Positions 9,004 to 17,208 of a stretch of 64,000 bases of DNA are shown here, piece by piece. The position numbers and the translations under genes were made by a program. The notes beneath the pieces are model-generated. The model was not told the DNA's origin. It saw only the letters and a list, made by a program, of their open reading frames with translations, and did not search any database. Each line of letters begins with the position of its first letter. Position 1 is the stretch's first letter. Origin of the DNA: Paenibacillus sp. DMB5 (GTDB lineage: Bacteria; Bacillota; Bacilli; Paenibacillales; Paenibacillaceae); the NCBI RefSeq assembly GCF_001517085.1, contig NZ_LRAC01000017.1:81486-145485 (forward strand), given 5' to 3'.

Positions 9004-11964
9004 CTATAGACCAAACTCTTTGCGCTTGGTGCTGATCTCATCCTGGATGTATTGAACGTAGTCCATGATGGATTCCCGGGCCTCCACATTGCCGACTACC
9101 GTCTTGTAGAAGGCATTAAATAAATGCCTGCCCGTAAAATATCCGCCCGGTACCTCTGGCACACCCTCGGCCCACTCAAACTGGGCTTTCAGATTATCGT
9201 AATCGGCAACCGGCCAGGGCAGACTGTCCAGCGCCTTGATGTTGGCGGTCGGATAACGTGCGGCGGCTCCCATCAGGCCTTCCATTTCGCGTCCAAACAC
9301 GGTCTGCGTCTCCTCACTCGTCCACCACTTCATGAATTCCCAGGAGGCATCCTTGTCTTTCGCCTTCTCCATCATGATGACACCGCTACCGCCGCTGGAG
9401 ACCGTCCGGTCAATAGTGCCGTCCTCCTTCAAGGTTCCGGGTATCGGTACGAAGCCCCACATCCCCCTGATTTCCGGAGCGAATACGGACAGCTGGTTGT
9501 AGACAGTGTAATCCGCTATGCCAAAAGGCATCTCCCCGGTGCGGAACCGGTTCGCAAAATCATATTCGCGCTCCAGCTTGTAGTCGGTGTAAAACTCCGT
9601 CCACTGCTTGAACGTTTCAATACCGGTCCGGGAATCGAGATCCGACTCCTCTCCGCCATTACGGTAGAATTGTCCGCCATTCTGGAACAACAGTGCCGCA
9701 TACATTGAGTTAGGCGGAATATTCTGTCCCTGAACCGCGGACTGGGCGACCACCGGAAGCCCGAACTGCATATGATTTTTGCTGAGCACTGCCAGCAGGG
9801 TCGACACATCCTGCCAGGTCTGCGGCACCTCCAGGTGCAGCTCCTCAAGAATATCCTTACGGTAGAACAGCATGTTGAAGGTCTGCGTCTCAGGCAGGGC
9901 ATAGGCGCCGCCGTCATACCGGAACGGCACCATTGCACTGTCGCGGAAACGGCTCTCCACATCGCTGTAGTCTGCGAACTGTGTCAGATCCGCCGCCGCA
10001 TTGCGCATGGCGAAGTTAACTGGAAGGTCGGTACCGATCTGCATCGCCACATCCGGCCCTTGCCCGGCCAGTGTAGCCGGCAGCAGTGTGGACATGTTCA
10101 CCAGCTTCAGATTCACGTTAATGCCGGTTTCCGGCGTAAAGGTCTCGTCGATCATCGCCTTCATCGTGTTGGCCTGATCCCGTCCGCTGCCAATCCAGAC
10201 CGTAACTGATTTTTGGTCATCCTCATCAGATACGTTACCGATCTGGTTGTAATCCGTGAAGAAGGAGGCCAGGAAGGTTGCCGTTTCATGCTTGATCTTT
10301 GAGCCGAGGCCCATCCCCTTCTTCGGAAGCTTCATATCCGGCGAAGCTACATACAGCGCGTCAATCTCCAGCGGCTGCTCTCTGGCCTGCTGAACCCATG
10401 TGCCGAGGCCGCCGGTATTTGTCTTGTAGGCGGTAAGCCTTCTCGGGATCGTATCCGGGTCCTCGATCAGCTCGCTGAGCTGCTGCGCCATCGTCTTGAG
10501 CAGCGCTTCCTGGTCACTGGACTGTCCCGATAGCTCGACCAGCCTTTTAGCCACGCTTCTCAGCCGGTCATGCTCGGTCCCGAATACCTCAAGCATATCC
10601 GGCACCTTCTTATCCAGCTGGTAATCACGGTATTCATCCGGCTTCGTACCGGTAATCATCAGAATTTTGCGGTACATCGAATTGAGGTTGTACAAGCTTT
10701 CCTCTACTTCGCGGATCAGCGGAGCGAACTCGCCCAGACTGACCTCAAGCCTCACCAGATGCTTTCCTTTTTCGAGATGGTACAGATAGGGTTCATCTCC
10801 GCCCATAACATCCAGACGGTAGCCGCTTTTATAGCGGAAAGGGACCATGGCCATTTCGGCAAACGGCACCGCACCGTCAATGGTCAGCTTGCGGGTGGAA
10901 TAAATCCCCCTCACAAAATTTTGCTGTGTTTTAAAGGCCATCTTGTATAGCCCGGTCTCAGGAACATCGATTTCCCACTCGATCCATTGCCCCGGTATCC
11001 GCCAGTTAAATCCGCCAATGGTGTTGATTCTGATCTTGGAGGCGCTGTACGGGTGAACCGCAGAGCTCGAGCGCTCACTGAGAGGATACAGGGTCGGCGA
11101 CGATTTCGCTGCCGCTGCCTCTCCCTCAATGACCAGCAGCTGATTATTTGAAGGCTGCGCACCGGCGGCATCCAGCTGCTGCTTCACTTCTTCGTAAGAC
11201 AGCGGCTCCGGCTGCTTGTACAGCTTCAGCTGTCTGATCACGACCGGCTCTCTGGAAGCTTCCAGCGTCAGCGTATGCACGCCCTTGGCGAAATAAAATA
11301 AAAACGGCTCATTCTCATAGCCATCTGAATCCTGAAACGGCTTCTCGCTCCAGCGCGGCAGTTCAATCTGTCTCGGTCTCAGGTCATTGCCCTGATTATC
11401 CGTCTCCAGCTGATCCAGCTGGTTCACCCAGATGCGGTCAAACTGCAGAAAAGCGGCTTCCCGGAATGGAAGCTCTCCATCGATGTACAGCGCGCGTTCG
11501 ATTGCCGAGCTTTTGCCTGCAACCGGATAATACAGCATGGACAGATTGTACAGGCCGGCTTCAGTGACGGTGACCGTCCATTCCACCTTGCCAGACTCAC
11601 CGGTGAATAAGGACTCTCCGGCCATCCCTTCGTAATCAGACAGCTTGCTGATTCCGCTGCCCTCAGCCAGGCTGTAATCCGCAGCCTCAATGATAATTTC
11701 CTGCTCCGGTCTGGCAGCATCCTTATGCCCGGCCAGGTAGGCTGCGTACTTATCCTGGTTAAAGGCTGCTGTTCCTTCTGCAGCGGCTGCATCATCCGGA
11801 ATTTGTCCGGCTGCGGCTGTCATCTGCGCATTCTTTGTTGCCGGAACTCCCTGATCACTTGCATTTGCCTGTACGTTCAAGCCTGCCGGAAGCATAAGCA
11901 ACAAGGCTAAAGCGGCAAGCGTTATATTCTTGGCCAGTTGAAAACGGCTTGTTTTACCGGTCAC
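9004..11964 (-). CDS. Giant extracellular solute-binding protein with N-terminal carbohydrate-binding-like modules
   Basis: The 986-residue protein is about twice the usual SBP length. Residues 1-34 are a signal sequence without a lipobox cysteine. Residues about 88-255 and 278-430 are two related beta-rich modules (EIIIEAADYS and LLVIEGEAAA starts; TEAGLYNLSMLY and PETGLYKMAFKT; ALYIDGELPF and LTIDGAVPF), reminiscent of CBM6/35-like sugar-binding folds. A helical link near 430-530 follows. Residues about 600-986 form an extracellular solute-binding domain of the MalE/CUT1 type (TFMLFYRKDILEEL-like signature, SGGSGVIMMEKAKDK, WEFMKWWTS). The start is GTG with AAGGAGG 7 nt before it. It precedes the inner permease pair. 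How it is held at the membrane is unclear. Confidence 0.85.
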   Translation of the reverse strand: MTGKTSRFQLAKNITLAALALLLMLPAGLNVQANASDQGVPATKNAQMTAAAGQIPDDAAAAEGTAAFNQDKYAAYLAGHKDAARPEQEIIIEAADYSLAEGSGISKLSDYEGMAGESLFTGESGKVEWTVTVTEAGLYNLSMLYYPVAGKSSAIERALYIDGELPFREAAFLQFDRIWVNQLDQLETDNQGNDLRPRQIELPRWSEKPFQDSDGYENEPFLFYFAKGVHTLTLEASREPVVIRQLKLYKQPEPLSYEEVKQQLDAAGAQPSNNQLLVIEGEAAAAKSSPTLYPLSERSSSAVHPYSASKIRINTIGGFNWRIPGQWIEWEIDVPETGLYKMAFKTQQNFVRGIYSTRKLTIDGAVPFAEMAMVPFRYKSGYRLDVMGGDEPYLYHLEKGKHLVRLEVSLGEFAPLIREVEESLYNLNSMYRKILMITGTKPDEYRDYQLDKKVPDMLEVFGTEHDRLRSVAKRLVELSGQSSDQEALLKTMAQQLSELIEDPDTIPRRLTAYKTNTGGLGTWVQQAREQPLEIDALYVASPDMKLPKKGMGLGSKIKHETATFLASFFTDYNQIGNVSDEDDQKSVTVWIGSGRDQANTMKAMIDETFTPETGINVNLKLVNMSTLLPATLAGQGPDVAMQIGTDLPVNFAMRNAAADLTQFADYSDVESRFRDSAMVPFRYDGGAYALPETQTFNMLFYRKDILEELHLEVPQTWQDVSTLLAVLSKNHMQFGLPVVAQSAVQGQNIPPNSMYAALLFQNGGQFYRNGGEESDLDSRTGIETFKQWTEFYTDYKLEREYDFANRFRTGEMPFGIADYTVYNQLSVFAPEIRGMWGFVPIPGTLKEDGTIDRTVSSGGSGVIMMEKAKDKDASWEFMKWWTSEETQTVFGREMEGLMGAAARYPTANIKALDSLPWPVADYDNLKAQFEWAEGVPEVPGGYFTGRHLFNAFYKTVVGNVEARESIMDYVQYIQDEISTKRKEFGL

Positions 11965-12050
11965 CAGAAGTCCTCCTTACAGCAGAGCCCGCAGTTCCCC
12001 TTGTACGGGAAGGCTGGTATGCTGTGGTGAAATCTTACCTGTATGCAGCA

Positions 12051-12086
12051 GGGGGAGCCCGCAGGCTCCCCCGCCGCAAAAGCGGC
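12051..12086 (-). other. Intercistronic stem-loops after the first SBP gene
   Basis: A perfect 9-bp stem (GGGGGAGCC with GGCTCCCCC, loop CGCA) is followed by a small GCCGC/GCGGC hairpin. There is no T-run, so this is more likely an RNA-stabilising or partial-termination structure that raises SBP mRNA over the downstream genes. Confidence 0.55.
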
Positions 12087-12100
12087 CCTGGCCGCTCCTG

Positions 12101-13462
12101 TTACTTGCCCAGCTTGGCAATGGAAGCCTCTGCTTCCGGTTTATACTTCTCGGCAGTCGCAGTAACCGACTGGTTATCTACGATAATATCCTTCATAAAG
12201 CCGTAGGTCGGGAAATCAGGATAAGCGGTTTCCAGCAAAATCTGGCCTGTGTTGTTGATATGGTCATGCAGCATGGCTACATCCTCTTCATGGGCATAGA
12301 TGCTTTCCAGCCATTCCTGGCTCGGGAAATCGCCGGTCTGGGTAATGTCATACGTTTCCTCGAACGCCTGGTAAACAGCCGATGGATCTTTTACACCTTT
12401 AGGAATAAAGAAGGCATTTTTTCCGTTATCCGCATACGTCACCTCAGGAGATCCCGACGGACCGTTAGGGAACGGCACGACACCGAAATCAAAGGTCAGA
12501 TCGCCCAGATTCCATACCGGAGCCGGGAACATCGCCACATCGCCGTCTTTAAAGGTGTTGAACTCGTCATAGCCGATTTTGTCGGTGCCTTTGACCTTCA
12601 TGACATTCTCCACATTGTAGAGGCGGTTGATGAATTCAGCGGTTTCAATCACCTTCGGATCGGTCAGGCCTTGGGTGCCTGTGGCTTCGTCAACAATTTT
12701 GCCTCCGTTGGCCGCAGAGAAATTGCGGAGGATGTCGATAGCCCAGCCCGAGAACCCGTAGGTGTCGATTTTGCCGTCATTATCGGTATCCTTGGTAGCC
12801 TGCTTGGCGATTTCAATGAATTTATCCCAGTTCCATTGCCCGCTCGCGTATACCTCCTGCAGGTCAGGCAGGCCCAGCTTCTTGAACAGGTCCCGGTTGT
12901 AATGCAGGCCCGCACCGCCGGTTCCCGGTTCCGCGAAAGCGTAGTATTCATTGGCGATCTGCGGGGCTTTAACCAGCAGAGTAGCCTCATTGTTGATATT
13001 GGATTCAGCCGTTGTGAACTCGCTGACCTTCATCAGCTGCCCCTTGAGAATGGCCGGCCATGCCGAGTTGTATTCCATAATCAGGATGTCGGCAAAGGGT
13101 TCTCCCGTCAGCGCAGTTGCTGTAAACTTCGGCATAAACTCTTCAAACGGCACATTTACGAATTCAAATTTGCAGTTGTATTTCTTCTCCACCTCGGCAA
13201 TTTTAGCCAGCCGCTCCTTCTCGGAGGCCGAATTTCCCGCCGGCTTGAGGTCCCACCAGGCAGCTACCTTGATGACACGCCCGCCCATATCTACAGGTGC
13301 TGCCGTAGGCTCTGCCGTCGCTTCTGCAACCGCCTCCGTTGCAGCCGGCTCTGCAGTCGGGTTATTTTTTGGACTGTTCGCCGCATTATTCCCGCCGCTG
13401 CAGGCTGTAAGCAGAAAAACCAGGCACAGTAATAAAACGGAATACCCCTTTACTCTTTTCAT
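12101..13462 (-). CDS. Extracellular solute-binding lipoprotein, CUT1 sugar importer
   Basis: The 453-residue protein has a lipoprotein signal (LTAC followed by SGG) and a Ser/Thr/Ala/Pro/Glu-rich linker (residues about 25-60). The SBP fold then begins at GGRVIKVAAWWDLKP. It delivers a sugar to the permeases. The ATG at 13462 has GGGAGG before it; the longer upstream frame lacks a signal sequence. It is the first gene of the operon, with its own promoter and a long leader. It contains DTDNDGKIDTYGF, a calcium-loop-like aspartate cluster sometimes seen in this SBP family. The most plausible permease partners are the pair at 532-2458 or the nearer pair; sequence does not decide. Confidence 0.88.
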   Translation of the reverse strand: MKRVKGYSVLLLCLVFLLTACSGGNNAANSPKNNPTAEPAATEAVAEATAEPTAAPVDMGGRVIKVAAWWDLKPAGNSASEKERLAKIAEVEKKYNCKFEFVNVPFEEFMPKFTATALTGEPFADILIMEYNSAWPAILKGQLMKVSEFTTAESNINNEATLLVKAPQIANEYYAFAEPGTGGAGLHYNRDLFKKLGLPDLQEVYASGQWNWDKFIEIAKQATKDTDNDGKIDTYGFSGWAIDILRNFSAANGGKIVDEATGTQGLTDPKVIETAEFINRLYNVENVMKVKGTDKIGYDEFNTFKDGDVAMFPAPVWNLGDLTFDFGVVPFPNGPSGSPEVTYADNGKNAFFIPKGVKDPSAVYQAFEETYDITQTGDFPSQEWLESIYAHEEDVAMLHDHINNTGQILLETAYPDFPTYGFMKDIIVDNQSVTATAEKYKPEAEASIAKLGK

Positions 13463-13486
13463 TCGTATAACCTCCCGTAATTTAAA

Positions 13487-13499
13487 TGAAGCGCTTACA
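13487..13499. promoter_or_regulatory. Palindromic site typical of LacI-family operators
   Basis: TGAAGCGCTTACA contains the 8-bp palindrome AAGCGCTT centred on CG, the usual LacI-family operator core. It lies in the 5' leader of the SBP gene, about 25 nt before the start codon, where a bound repressor could block transcription. The divergent LacI-type gene is the natural candidate. Confidence 0.5.
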
Positions 13500-13597
13500 G
13501 ACATGTATAAAAAAATAACAACTTTGCAGAAAACCCGTTCTTTTCGGCATACCACCTTTTCTTTTGTTATTATTTTTGTTTTTATTTTGCATAACAA

Positions 13598-13626
13598 ATA
13601 TTACCACCCGTTAGGCAAACGGTCAA
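13598..13626 (-). promoter_or_regulatory. Sigma-A-type promoter of the double-importer operon
   Basis: On the minus strand TTGACC and TAATAT are separated by exactly 17 nt. The start site would be near 13590, leaving a leader of about 130 nt with the operator-like palindrome. A partial cre-like sequence (TGAAAGCGTGTTAA) lies just upstream at 13651-13664. Confidence 0.65.
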
Positions 13627-13915
13627 TCCTAATTTGACAGTTTTTTAGATTTAACACGCTTTCATTTTCTAATTTATGTATCAATACCTAATTTAATGAA
13701 TGATTTAACTTCTTTTTATTAATTGAAAAATAACAAAAATAACATAAAACAAAACAAAAACCACCAAACAAATCGCATCTTCTATTCATCCAAATCTCTT
13801 CGTTTTTATTTTTTATCCCAAAAAAAGATGTGTGAGTCCGGCCTTCTTCATGTAGAATTGTTAATACGGCTCCCTTTTGATAAGCTGACCAATCTGACTA
13901 GAGTAGGATGATTTT

Positions 13916-14920
13916 ATGCGACGCAAAGTAACGATTCAATCTATAGCGGATTTCACAGGATTGTCCAAATTTGCAGTTTCACGGGCCTTATCGAACAAAC
14001 CTGGAGTCAGCTCCCAGACCCGGGATACGATACTTAAAGCCGCCGGCCAGCTTGGCTATTTCAAAGACTCTCTGCCGGCAAAGGCTCCTGGCGGACCAGT
14101 GGATCTGGATATGCGCAAATGGTCCGGGACCATTGTGATTCTGTTTCCTAACGTCCGCTACCAGAATCCGGAATCCTTATACTGGGGTCCGGTGTTTAAC
14201 GGTATCTCCTCCAGGCTGGACCAGCGGGGCATCAACGTGGTGACATTAACCGAACCCAAGGGCGACTCCCTTTTCTCCCTGCTGCATCCCGAAGCCATAA
14301 TGGGTGTGATCACAGTCGGTTCGATTTCAACCCCTATCCTGCTGGAGATCCGCAGTCTCGGAATTCCTGTGATGATGGTGGATCATGCTGATCCCGGCTT
14401 CAAGAGTGATTCCATCTTTACGGATAACCTGACTGTCATGAAGGAGCTGATGAGCCTGGCCATCGGCAAAGGATATACCAACTTCCAGTTTATCGGCAAC
14501 ATCCGCGATGCTGAAAGCTTCTACGAACGCTTCCTTGTCTTCCGTGCAGCACTGGAGGATAAAGGGATTGGCCTCAGCCAGATCCCTTCCCTGATCGGAC
14601 CTGAGATTGACCAGTTCAGGGAGACCTTCGCCGCTGCAGTTACCGAGCATGGCCTGCCTGACATCTTCATATGCGCCAACGACACCTATGCTTTGTTCGC
14701 GCTCGAAACCCTGGAATATATGGGCCTGCCTGTTCCTGCCAATCTGGCCTTCACCGGCTTTGATAACACCTATCCTTCACTGCCTCTGCTGGCTACCGTC
14801 GATGTCGATAAGGGACTGCTTGGGATGCGGGCTGTCGACCAGATGCTGTGGAGAATCCTTAATCCCGGCACAAGCTTTGAAAAAATCCTTATCCAGGCTG
14901 AATTGATCATCAAAGGCTGA
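13916..14920 (+). CDS. LacI-family transcriptional regulator
   Basis: Residues 5-50 form the LacI helix-turn-helix and hinge-like region (VTIQSIADFTGLSKFAVSRALSNKPGVS), followed by a periplasmic-binding-like ligand domain to residue 334 (NVRYQNPESLYWGPVFNGISS, PDIFICANDTYALFALETLEYMG, LAFTGFDNTYPS). It is divergent from the double-importer operon, so local control of that operon by an imported sugar is the likely role. The hinge lacks the usual long YRPN-like segment and reads GQLGYFKDSLPAKAPGG. The 450-bp gap before it is AT-rich and holds the operon promoter on the other strand. Confidence 0.87.
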   Translation: MRRKVTIQSIADFTGLSKFAVSRALSNKPGVSSQTRDTILKAAGQLGYFKDSLPAKAPGGPVDLDMRKWSGTIVILFPNVRYQNPESLYWGPVFNGISSRLDQRGINVVTLTEPKGDSLFSLLHPEAIMGVITVGSISTPILLEIRSLGIPVMMVDHADPGFKSDSIFTDNLTVMKELMSLAIGKGYTNFQFIGNIRDAESFYERFLVFRAALEDKGIGLSQIPSLIGPEIDQFRETFAAAVTEHGLPDIFICANDTYALFALETLEYMGLPVPANLAFTGFDNTYPSLPLLATVDVDKGLLGMRAVDQMLWRILNPGTSFEKILIQAELIIKG

Positions 14921-14956
14921 CACTTGGAGCAGGATTCCCAGTCTGCAATCAACGCC

Positions 14957-15016
14957 AAAAAACCTCTCTTTAGCAAAATGGAAGCTTATACTCCATTTCA
15001 CTAAAAGAGAGGTTTT
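14957..15016. terminator. Bidirectional terminator between LacI and radical SAM genes
   Basis: A long hairpin pairs AACCTCTCTTTAG with the matching CTAAAAGAGAGGTT arm and continues through AAATGGA/TCCATTT. It has A-runs on the left and T-runs on the right, serving the two convergent genes. Confidence 0.8.
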
Positions 15017-15035
15017 GTTGTAGGCAGACTTCCTA

Positions 15036-15911
15036 TCAGGTCCCGAACCGCTGGCGGTACCCGCACTTGCGGCACAACTCCTCTACCGCTTCCCTGCGGG
15101 AGAAGCCGTAGAACAGATTGTTCGCCCGCTCGCCCTCGATAATCTCGGAGAACGGCTGCTCATGCAGGTTGCCGAGGTTGATGACGCCCTCGCCGTCCAG
15201 ACAGCACGGTACCACCGTGCCGTCGACCAGCACCGCCGCCTGGCTGCGCAGCGCATGGCAGAAACCCTTGCCGTCATCCTCCGGCTCATGCAGGGCCGGC
15301 CACCTGAACTCGTGGTCCTGGTTCAGATAGACGCGCGGCGCAATCTTGACGCCGCTGCCGGGAACCACCTTCTCTTCAATCCGGTAATCCAGATTGAAGG
15401 CCTCCTCCAGCACCGCCAGCGTCTCGCGGTTGCGCATCCGCGTCACGTTCGTCTGGTTGTCCTCCGTCAGATTCCACAGCCGGAAGGAGATGATAACGCC
15501 TTGTGCCGAGGCTTCGCGGACAAACGAGATAATCTGCCGCAGATAGCCCTCGCGGTTCTCGGAGCCCTCATGCCCGTCGAAGCTGTGCAGGGAGAAGTTC
15601 ATCTGGCGCAGCGCCGGCTTGCCTATAATCTTGGGCCCGGCCTTATGAATCAGCGTTCCGTTCGTCGTAATATTAACCTTGAAGCCCTTGGCATGCGCGG
15701 CATCCAGCAGCTCGCCGATCTTCGGATGCAGCAGAGGCTCTCCCTTAACATGAAGATAGATATGATTGCTGTGCGGCTTGATCTCATCCAGAATTTTGTT
15801 GAAGGTGTCCAGCTTCATAAAGTTTTTCGTCCGCTCCGTCGGCGGACAGAAGCTGCAGGCCAGGTTGCAGACGCTTGTAATCTCGATGTATACCTTTTTA
15901 AATGTCTTCAA
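15036..15911 (-). CDS. Radical SAM/SPASM domain protein
   Basis: Cysteines 15, 19 and 22 form the CX3CX2C motif of radical SAM enzymes, which bind a 4Fe-4S cluster and cleave S-adenosylmethionine. A C-terminal SPASM-type region has cysteines in CHALRSQAAVLVDGTVVPCCLDGEG and in CRKCGYRQ, expected to hold an auxiliary cluster. Length is 291 residues. The start is TTG with GAGGAGCAGCAC before it. It lies 18 nt downstream of the oxidoreductase gene and is probably co-transcribed. The substrate is unknown; no small peptide gene or peptidase is next to it, which argues against a simple peptide-modification pathway. Confidence 0.85.
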   Translation of the reverse strand: MKTFKKVYIEITSVCNLACSFCPPTERTKNFMKLDTFNKILDEIKPHSNHIYLHVKGEPLLHPKIGELLDAAHAKGFKVNITTNGTLIHKAGPKIIGKPALRQMNFSLHSFDGHEGSENREGYLRQIISFVREASAQGVIISFRLWNLTEDNQTNVTRMRNRETLAVLEEAFNLDYRIEEKVVPGSGVKIAPRVYLNQDHEFRWPALHEPEDDGKGFCHALRSQAAVLVDGTVVPCCLDGEGVINLGNLHEQPFSEIIEGERANNLFYGFSRREAVEELCRKCGYRQRFGT

Positions 15912-15929
15912 GTGCTGCTCCTCATTTCA

Positions 15930-16916
15930 CTATATATCCGATGCATAGCGGAGGCCGATCTGTCTTCTGGCTTCCTCCATAATTTCTGCTACCGCCAGCG
16001 AATTTCCGTGGCTGTTGATGCTGCTCTCGCGCTGGCCGTTTTTCAGCAGTTCAATAAATTCATGCGCTTCATAATACATGGCCTCGTACACCTGCGGCAC
16101 AGTAAGCTCCTCTACCGTTCCGTCGCGGTAATGAATTTTAACCTGGTACGGCTGGTTGATCTTATCAATGACCATCGTTCCGTTCTCCCCCTGAATTTCA
16201 GCAGGCAGATAGGAGTCGGTAATTTTGGAGTGCATGATTACGCCATCCATATCAGGATAGCTCATAACCATGCTACCTTCGCCGTCCACACCGGAGGACA
16301 GCATGTATCCGGCCGCCTTCACCGCATCCGGCTTGCCGAACAGCGCTACCATCGGATACAGGCAGTAAATTCCCAGATCCATCAGTGAGCCGTTAGAGTA
16401 TTCCGGGTTAAAGGCATTCAGCACAGTCCCCTGCCGGTAAGCATCATACCTGGATGAGTATTGGCAATAGCTCGCGAAATAACGCCGTACTGTACCCAGC
16501 TTATACAGATTGTCTTTGATTACGCTGAAGTTCGGCATCATCGTCGATTTCATCGCTTCCATCAGCAGCACATCATTCGCACGGGCCGCTTCAATCATGA
16601 GCTTCAGCTCTCTGCTGTTGGAGGCCGCCGGCTTTTCACACAGGACATGCTTGCCGTGATTCATGCAGATGATCGCCTGCTCGGCGTGCATAGAGTTGGG
16701 GCTGGCTATGTACACAGCGTCCACTTCTGTACTGGACACCATGTCCTCCAGATTTGTATAGATAGCGGCTCCCGCGTATTTAGCGGCAAAAGCCCGGCCT
16801 TTTTCCTCTGTACGGGAATATACCGCAGTCAGAATAAAATCCTCATTTTCCAGTCCAGCTTGAATAAAACGGTCTGTAATCCAGTTGGTGCCAACGACCC
16901 CGAAACGAATTGTCAT
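15930..16916 (-). CDS. Gfo/Idh/MocA-family NAD(P)-dependent oxidoreductase
   Basis: The N-terminal Rossmann fold (IRFGVVGTNWITDRFIQAG) and the signature CEKPAASN with its catalytic lysine near residue 97 identify a sugar or cyclitol dehydrogenase-type enzyme. The C-terminal domain carries the family's beta-sheet region (YMLSSGVDGEGSMVMSYPDMDG). Length of 328 residues is typical. Substrate cannot be read from sequence. It is the first gene of a two-gene leftward unit with the radical SAM gene. Confidence 0.88.
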   Translation of the reverse strand: MTIRFGVVGTNWITDRFIQAGLENEDFILTAVYSRTEEKGRAFAAKYAGAAIYTNLEDMVSSTEVDAVYIASPNSMHAEQAIICMNHGKHVLCEKPAASNSRELKLMIEAARANDVLLMEAMKSTMMPNFSVIKDNLYKLGTVRRYFASYCQYSSRYDAYRQGTVLNAFNPEYSNGSLMDLGIYCLYPMVALFGKPDAVKAAGYMLSSGVDGEGSMVMSYPDMDGVIMHSKITDSYLPAEIQGENGTMVIDKINQPYQVKIHYRDGTVEELTVPQVYEAMYYEAHEFIELLKNGQRESSINSHGNSLAVAEIMEEARRQIGLRYASDI

Positions 16917-17153
16917 GAGTGATCCCGTCCTTTGTCTTTTTGATCTATAACTGCTATTTTCTCATCCCATGTCAGGGATGTCCACTTTTTGAAGGGTAAT
17001 TTCCGACAATTTCCGCTAGATTTCTTATGTGAAAAAATGCACCTGGAAAACTGCCGCATTCCACTCGGTAAATGCCCGCCAAAAAGCGGTTGCCAGCAGA
17101 ATGTCCGGCATTTCCAGCCGATAATCAGTAGTGCCTACGGTGATCCCGCACAG

Positions 17154-17190
17154 CAAAAAAAGCCCGCTCTCTTGAAGAGAACGGACTTTC
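17154..17190 (-). terminator. Intrinsic terminator of thrC
   Basis: On the minus strand AGTCCGTTCTCTT pairs with AAGAGAGCGGGCT and is followed by seven or more T. The 290-nt gap between thrC and the oxidoreductase gene holds nothing else that I can support. Confidence 0.8.
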
Positions 17191-17208
17191 CGTATACCTG
17201 CTATCTTT

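Noticed and set aside
13723..13911. Plus-strand frame of 62 codons before the LacI gene
   Set aside because: It is AT-rich Asn/Lys sequence without a ribosome binding site, lying in the divergent promoter region.
15162..16388. Plus-strand frame of about 408 codons opposite the radical SAM and oxidoreductase genes
   Set aside because: It spans two real genes and their junction on the other strand and shows no domain.
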